Source of the DNA: Actinotalea sp.
GTDB lineage: Bacteria > Actinomycetota > Actinomycetes > Actinomycetales > Cellulomonadaceae
Assembly: GCA_014360395.1 (NCBI GenBank)
Contig: JACIXM010000443.1
Location: forward strand, 1-7,837
Direction: 5' to 3'
DNA length: 7,837 bases
Below are positions 5,654-7,837 of this stretch, piece by piece (position 1 is the stretch's first letter; every line of letters begins with the position of its first letter). Under the pieces are notes generated by a model. That model saw only the letters and a list, made by a program, of their open reading frames with translations. It was not told the DNA's origin and did no database searches. The position numbers and the translations under genes are program-made.

Positions 5654-6102
5654 GTGAGCGACCAGCAGCCCGACCGACCTGCGGGCGACCAGCCGTACGG
5701 ACAGCAGCCGTACACGCAGCAGAGCCCGGGTGGCCAGCCCTACGGCAGCAGCCGTACGGCCAGCAGCCGTACGCCCAGCCGACCTCGGGCGGCCAGCCCT
5801 ACGGCGCCGACCCCTACGCGGGCGGTTACCCCACGGCACCGGCCACGAACACCCTCGCCGTCGTCTCCCTCATCAGCGCGATCCTCGGCGTGAGTGCCGT
5901 GCCGTTCATCGGCAGCATCGTCGGCGTCATCACCGGGCACATGGCGCGCCGCCAGATCCGCGAGACCGGCGAGGGTGGTAGCGGGCTCGCCACGGCCGGC
6001 CTGGTCGTGGGCTACGTGGGGGTCGTCCTCGGCGCGCTCGCCGTCATCGCGATCGTCGCCGTCCTCGTCGTCTTCCCGTACAACCAGCTCACGACGACCT
6101 GA
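5654..6102 (+). pseudogene. DUF4190-domain membrane protein, interrupted by a 1-base frameshift in its QPYG repeats
   Basis: Translation from the GTG at 5654 (AGGAG at 5644-5648) gives VSDQQPDRPAGDQPYGQQPY and onward to about 5746, then leaves frame into Ser/Arg/Pro noise ending at 5893. The correct protein continues one frame over: QQPYGQQPYAQPTSGGQPYG, a Gly/Tyr/Pro linker, then NTLAVVSLISAILGVSAVPF, GSIVGVITGHMARRQIRETG and GLVVGYVGVVLGALAVIAIV, ending at TGA 6100-6102. Adding one C at 5746/5747 (GGCAG to GGCCAG) restores a 149-residue DUF4190 protein with a Gln/Pro/Tyr-rich cytoplasmic tail and two membrane helices. No function is known for the family. No start codon exists in the second frame between the shift and the first helix. 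A read error, a true recent mutation or recoding are all possible; a read error seems likeliest. Confidence 0.82.
5691..5805 (+). repeat. Imperfect repeats encoding Gln-Pro-Tyr-Gly units
   Basis: CAGCAGCCGTAC occurs exactly at 5702-5713, 5746-5757 and 5761-5772, and GGCCAGCCCTACGGC at 5732-5746 and 5791-5805. The spacings 44 and 59 are each one less than a multiple of three (45, 60), while the 5746-to-5761 spacing is 15. This independently places the lost base at about 5746. These repeats code for the flexible N-terminal tail of the DUF4190 protein. Confidence 0.85.
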
Positions 6103-6122
6103 CCGGGTCCGTCCGGCCGGTC
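6101..6122 (+). terminator. Small hairpin at the stop of the first DUF4190 gene
   Basis: GACCGG (6101-6106) can pair with CCGGTC (6117-6122) around a 10-base loop; the left arm includes the last two bases of the TGA. There is no T-tract and the stem is only six pairs, so termination is a weak inference in a sequence this GC-rich. Confidence 0.22.
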
Positions 6123-6126
6123 GCGC

Positions 6127-6138
6127 GGGCACGTGCCC
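6127..6138. promoter_or_regulatory. Perfect 12-bp palindrome between the two DUF4190 genes
   Basis: GGGCACGTGCCC at 6127-6138 is perfectly self-complementary around a CACGTG core. It lies 57 bases before the start of the second DUF4190 gene, where a dimeric regulator could bind. It could also be a terminator half-site or chance. No second copy is seen in the window. Confidence 0.25.
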
Positions 6139-6182
6139 AGGGCTGAGGTGACGCGGGCGGCGGGCGTGCGGCGACGCCGTGC

Positions 6183-6194
6183 GATGCTGACCGC
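6183..6194 (+). promoter_or_regulatory. Candidate -10 box for a leaderless transcript of the second DUF4190 gene
   Basis: GATGCT at 6183-6188, preceded by TGC, ends six bases before the GTG at 6195, the same geometry as TAGGAT before the GTG at 3098. There is no Shine-Dalgarno sequence upstream of this GTG, which favours a leaderless mRNA. The hexamer is a weak consensus match and no -35 box is evident. Confidence 0.28.
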
Positions 6195-6503
6195 GTGAGC
6201 CACGCGACCCCTGACAGCGGCGCCGCGCCCGCCGGTGCGCCGGTGCCGCCGCCGCGGACGGAACCCCTGGCCGTCGTCTCGATCATCAGCGCCGTCCTCG
6301 GGCTCAGCGCCCTGCCGGGGCTCGGCAGCCTCCTCGGCGTCGTCACCGGGCACCTCGCGCTGCGCCGGATCCGCACGGGCGGTCTGGGTGGCGAGGGCCT
6401 GGCCAAGGGCGGACTCGTCGTGGGGTACATCGGGCTCGCGATCGCCGCGGCCGTCCTCATCGGCATCGGCTTCACGCTGGCCCTGCGCGTCGGCGGGGCC
6501 TGA
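6195..6503 (+). CDS. DUF4190-domain membrane protein
   Basis: This 102-residue protein starts at GTG 6195. A Pro/Ala-rich cytoplasmic stretch (residues 1-25) leads into the DUF4190 domain: EPLAVVSIISAVLGLSALPG, GSLLGVVTGHLALRRIRTGG, then GLAKGGLVVGYIGLAIAAAV. This gives two membrane helices joined by a polar loop with the family's TGHxAxRxIR motif. It aligns closely with the frameshifted gene just upstream and is its tandem paralogue, but lacks the QPYG tail. No Shine-Dalgarno sequence precedes the start. The glycosyltransferase-like gene begins nine bases after its stop, so the two are probably co-transcribed. DUF4190 has no established function; the protein is intact. Confidence 0.87.
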   Translation: MSHATPDSGAAPAGAPVPPPRTEPLAVVSIISAVLGLSALPGLGSLLGVVTGHLALRRIRTGGLGGEGLAKGGLVVGYIGLAIAAAVLIGIGFTLALRVGGA

Positions 6504-6512
6504 GCCGCCGCC

Positions 6513-7772
6513 GTGACCGGGTCCGCCGCCACCCCCGCCGCGGCGGGCCCCGGCCACGGCTCCCGTGCGACCCTGACGCGGCGCGCCCTCGTGTGGGCCG
6601 CGTTCGCGGTGGTGCACGCGGGGATCGTCGTCCTGGGCGTCGTCGTCGTTCCGGCGGAGGCGTTCTGGGACGTCGACCTCTACCGGTGGTGGGCCGGGTC
6701 GTTCCTCGGCTTCGACGAGCCCCGCCCGGTCCTGGACGCGCCGTGGGTGTACCCACCGGGAGCACTCGTCCCCGTGCTGCTGCCGGGCCTGGTCACCGTG
6801 CTGTCGAGCACCGGGTACGCCCTCGCCTGGTCGGCGATGGTGACGGCGCTGGACGCCGTCGTCGTCACCGTGCTGCTACGGCGGGGCGCGACGGCCGCGG
6901 CGCTGTGGTGGCTCGCCTTCCTCGCCCTGCTCGGCCCGGTGTCGCTGGGTCGACTCGACGCGGTCGCCGTGCCCCTGGCCGTCCTCGGGCTGCTGGCGGC
7001 TGCCGACGGCGCGGCCCGGACAGCATCGGTCCTGCTCACGGCGGGAGCGTGGGTCAAGGTCGTGTCCGGTCCCCTGCTGCTGCCGGTCGCGGCGGCGGCC
7101 CGCCGGCCCTGGCGCGACGTCGTGGCGCCCGCGGCGGGGGTCAGCGCCGTGGTGCTCGCCGTGGTCCTGGCGCTGGGCGGCACCCCGCTCGGCTTCCTCA
7201 CGACGCAGACCGACCGGGGCCTGCAGGCCGAGTCCGTCGGCGCGACGCCGTGGGTCCTGGGCGCCGCGCTGGACGGGCGGAGCGCCGTCGTCCTCGACGA
7301 GGGGCTCGTCACCTACGAGGTCGCCGGACCTGGCGCGGCGGCCACGGCGGCGCTGCTCGACGTGGCCCTGCCGGTCGGTGTCGCCGTCGCGGCCACACTC
7401 CTGCTGCTGGCGCGGCGGCGGGGGGTCGCGGCCGAGGTCCTCGTGCCGGCGAGCCTGGTGCTGACGACGTGGCTCGTCGTGGCGAACAAGGTCGGCTCCC
7501 CGCAGTTCGTCGCGTGGCTGGCGGTACCGGTCCTCGTCCTGCTCGCGGCGCCCCGGCGCCTCGAGGGCCGGACGGTGACCGCCGCGCTGGCCCTGGTCGC
7601 CGCCGCGCTCACCCAGGCGGTGTTCCCGTGGGGGTACCCCGCGTTCCTGGCCGGCGACCCCCTCGTGTCCGGCGCGCTCGCCGCCCGCAACGGGGTGCTC
7701 GTCGCGCTGCTCGTGCTCGGCGTCGTGGGAGGTGTGCGCGCGGGGACGCGCAGGGCCCCGGCGCTCGGGTAG
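6513..7772 (+). CDS. GT87-like polytopic glycosyltransferase (DUF2029, mannosyltransferase-type GT-C)
   Basis: The GTG at 6513 gives 419 residues with about ten hydrophobic helices and a short Ala/Gly-rich cytoplasmic N-terminus (1-24). After the first helix (26-47) the outer loop reads AFWDVDLYRWWAG; an Asp here (D53 or D55) occupies the place of the catalytic base of GT-C enzymes such as mycobacterial PimE. WVYPPGALVPVLLP (78-91) and GRLDAVAVPLAVLGLLAA are further family features. The GSPQFVAWLAVPVL segment near the C-terminus is also typical. GT87 enzymes move mannose from polyprenyl-phosphate-mannose onto lipids or glycans outside the membrane; the acceptor here is unknown. Only a weak GGCGGGG precedes the start, so coupling with the upstream DUF4190 gene is likely. 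The family call is based on topology and motifs. Confidence 0.8.
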   Translation: MTGSAATPAAAGPGHGSRATLTRRALVWAAFAVVHAGIVVLGVVVVPAEAFWDVDLYRWWAGSFLGFDEPRPVLDAPWVYPPGALVPVLLPGLVTVLSSTGYALAWSAMVTALDAVVVTVLLRRGATAAALWWLAFLALLGPVSLGRLDAVAVPLAVLGLLAAADGAARTASVLLTAGAWVKVVSGPLLLPVAAAARRPWRDVVAPAAGVSAVVLAVVLALGGTPLGFLTTQTDRGLQAESVGATPWVLGAALDGRSAVVLDEGLVTYEVAGPGAAATAALLDVALPVGVAVAATLLLLARRRGVAAEVLVPASLVLTTWLVVANKVGSPQFVAWLAVPVLVLLAAPRRLEGRTVTAALALVAAALTQAVFPWGYPAFLAGDPLVSGALAARNGVLVALLVLGVVGGVRAGTRRAPALG

Positions 7773-7785
7773 CGCCGAGGCCCTG
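7751..7785 (+). terminator. Strong hairpin overlapping the stop of the glycosyltransferase gene
   Basis: CAGGGCC (7751-7757) pairs with GGCCCTG (7779-7785), then after one C/A mismatch CGGCGCT (7759-7765) pairs with AGCGCCG (7771-7777), closing a five-base loop CGGGT. That is 14 pairs, by far the best stem-loop seen in the window. The TAG stop (7770-7772) sits at the loop edge. No T-tract follows, as is common for terminators of GC-rich actinobacteria; the hairpin could work in both directions. A second small hairpin, GTCCG-TCGG-CGGAC, lies at 7802-7815. Confidence 0.6.
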
Positions 7786-7837
7786 CGTCGGCCGAGGGGG
7801 CGTCCGTCGGCGGACCGTCAGCGGGCGTGCGGGGAGA

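Noticed and set aside
5702..5772. CRISPR or other array at the CAGCAGCCGTAC repeats
   Set aside because: The repeats are short, irregularly spaced and code for the QPYG protein tail; there are no spacers.
4139..5893. 584-codon plus-strand frame opposite the uracil permease
   Set aside because: It is a GC-driven antisense frame of Arg/Asp/His repeats. Only its last part, from the GTG at 5654 to about 5746, is real, as the beginning of the frameshifted DUF4190 gene.
5654..5893. Programmed frameshift or phase variation as the explanation of the broken DUF4190 gene
   Set aside because: The site GGCAGCAG is not a homopolymer or a typical slippery heptamer; a read error or simple mutation is more economical, so recoding is not claimed.
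7818..7837. End of a convergent minus-strand gene (reading SPHAR then TGA at 7820-7818)
   Set aside because: Only six codons are visible, which is too little to support a gene; the position after a terminator hairpin makes it possible but unproven.

Overview
The window is very GC-rich, uses GTC/CTC/GCC/GAC-type codons and GTG starts, and carries gene families typical of high-GC Gram-positive bacteria (Asp23/AmaP/DUF6286 cluster, LytR_C membrane protein, DUF4190 proteins, GT-C mannosyltransferase-like protein). It is most likely a chromosomal segment of an actinobacterium, possibly Cellulomonadaceae or a neighbouring micrococcal family. The family-level guess is inference.

Region 1 (1-2967, minus strand) is one tight operon of at least seven genes: an Asp23/Gls24 protein, a small Asp23-like half-domain protein, a DUF2273-type small membrane protein, a second Asp23-family protein with a disordered N-terminus, a DUF6286 two-helix membrane protein, an AmaP-like membrane anchor, and a partial gene running off the left edge. 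The last has a J-domain-like HPD motif. Every junction but the last overlaps by 4 or 8 bases. The likely product is a membrane-anchored Asp23 scaffold under the cell envelope, with a possible link to Hsp70 through the last gene.

Region 2 (3098-4083, plus strand) is divergent from the operon. It holds a 98-residue protein with a ParB/sulfiredoxin-like 'DGLHR' motif, a family I recall being labelled VapB antitoxin. A single-pass LytR_C-domain envelope protein follows, joined by a TGATG stop/start overlap. After it comes a triplicated 17-bp repeat that puts TGA in all three frames.

Region 3 (4136-5485, minus strand) is a UraA-type NCS2 uracil/proton symporter, convergent with region 2.

Region 4 (5654-7772, plus strand) has two tandem DUF4190 membrane proteins and a GT87-like polytopic glycosyltransferase. 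The first DUF4190 gene has a 1-base frameshift in its QPYG repeat tail. The glycosyltransferase ends inside a strong hairpin. There is no RNA gene, CRISPR array, insertion sequence or phage gene, and no gene-free stretch longer than about 170 bases.
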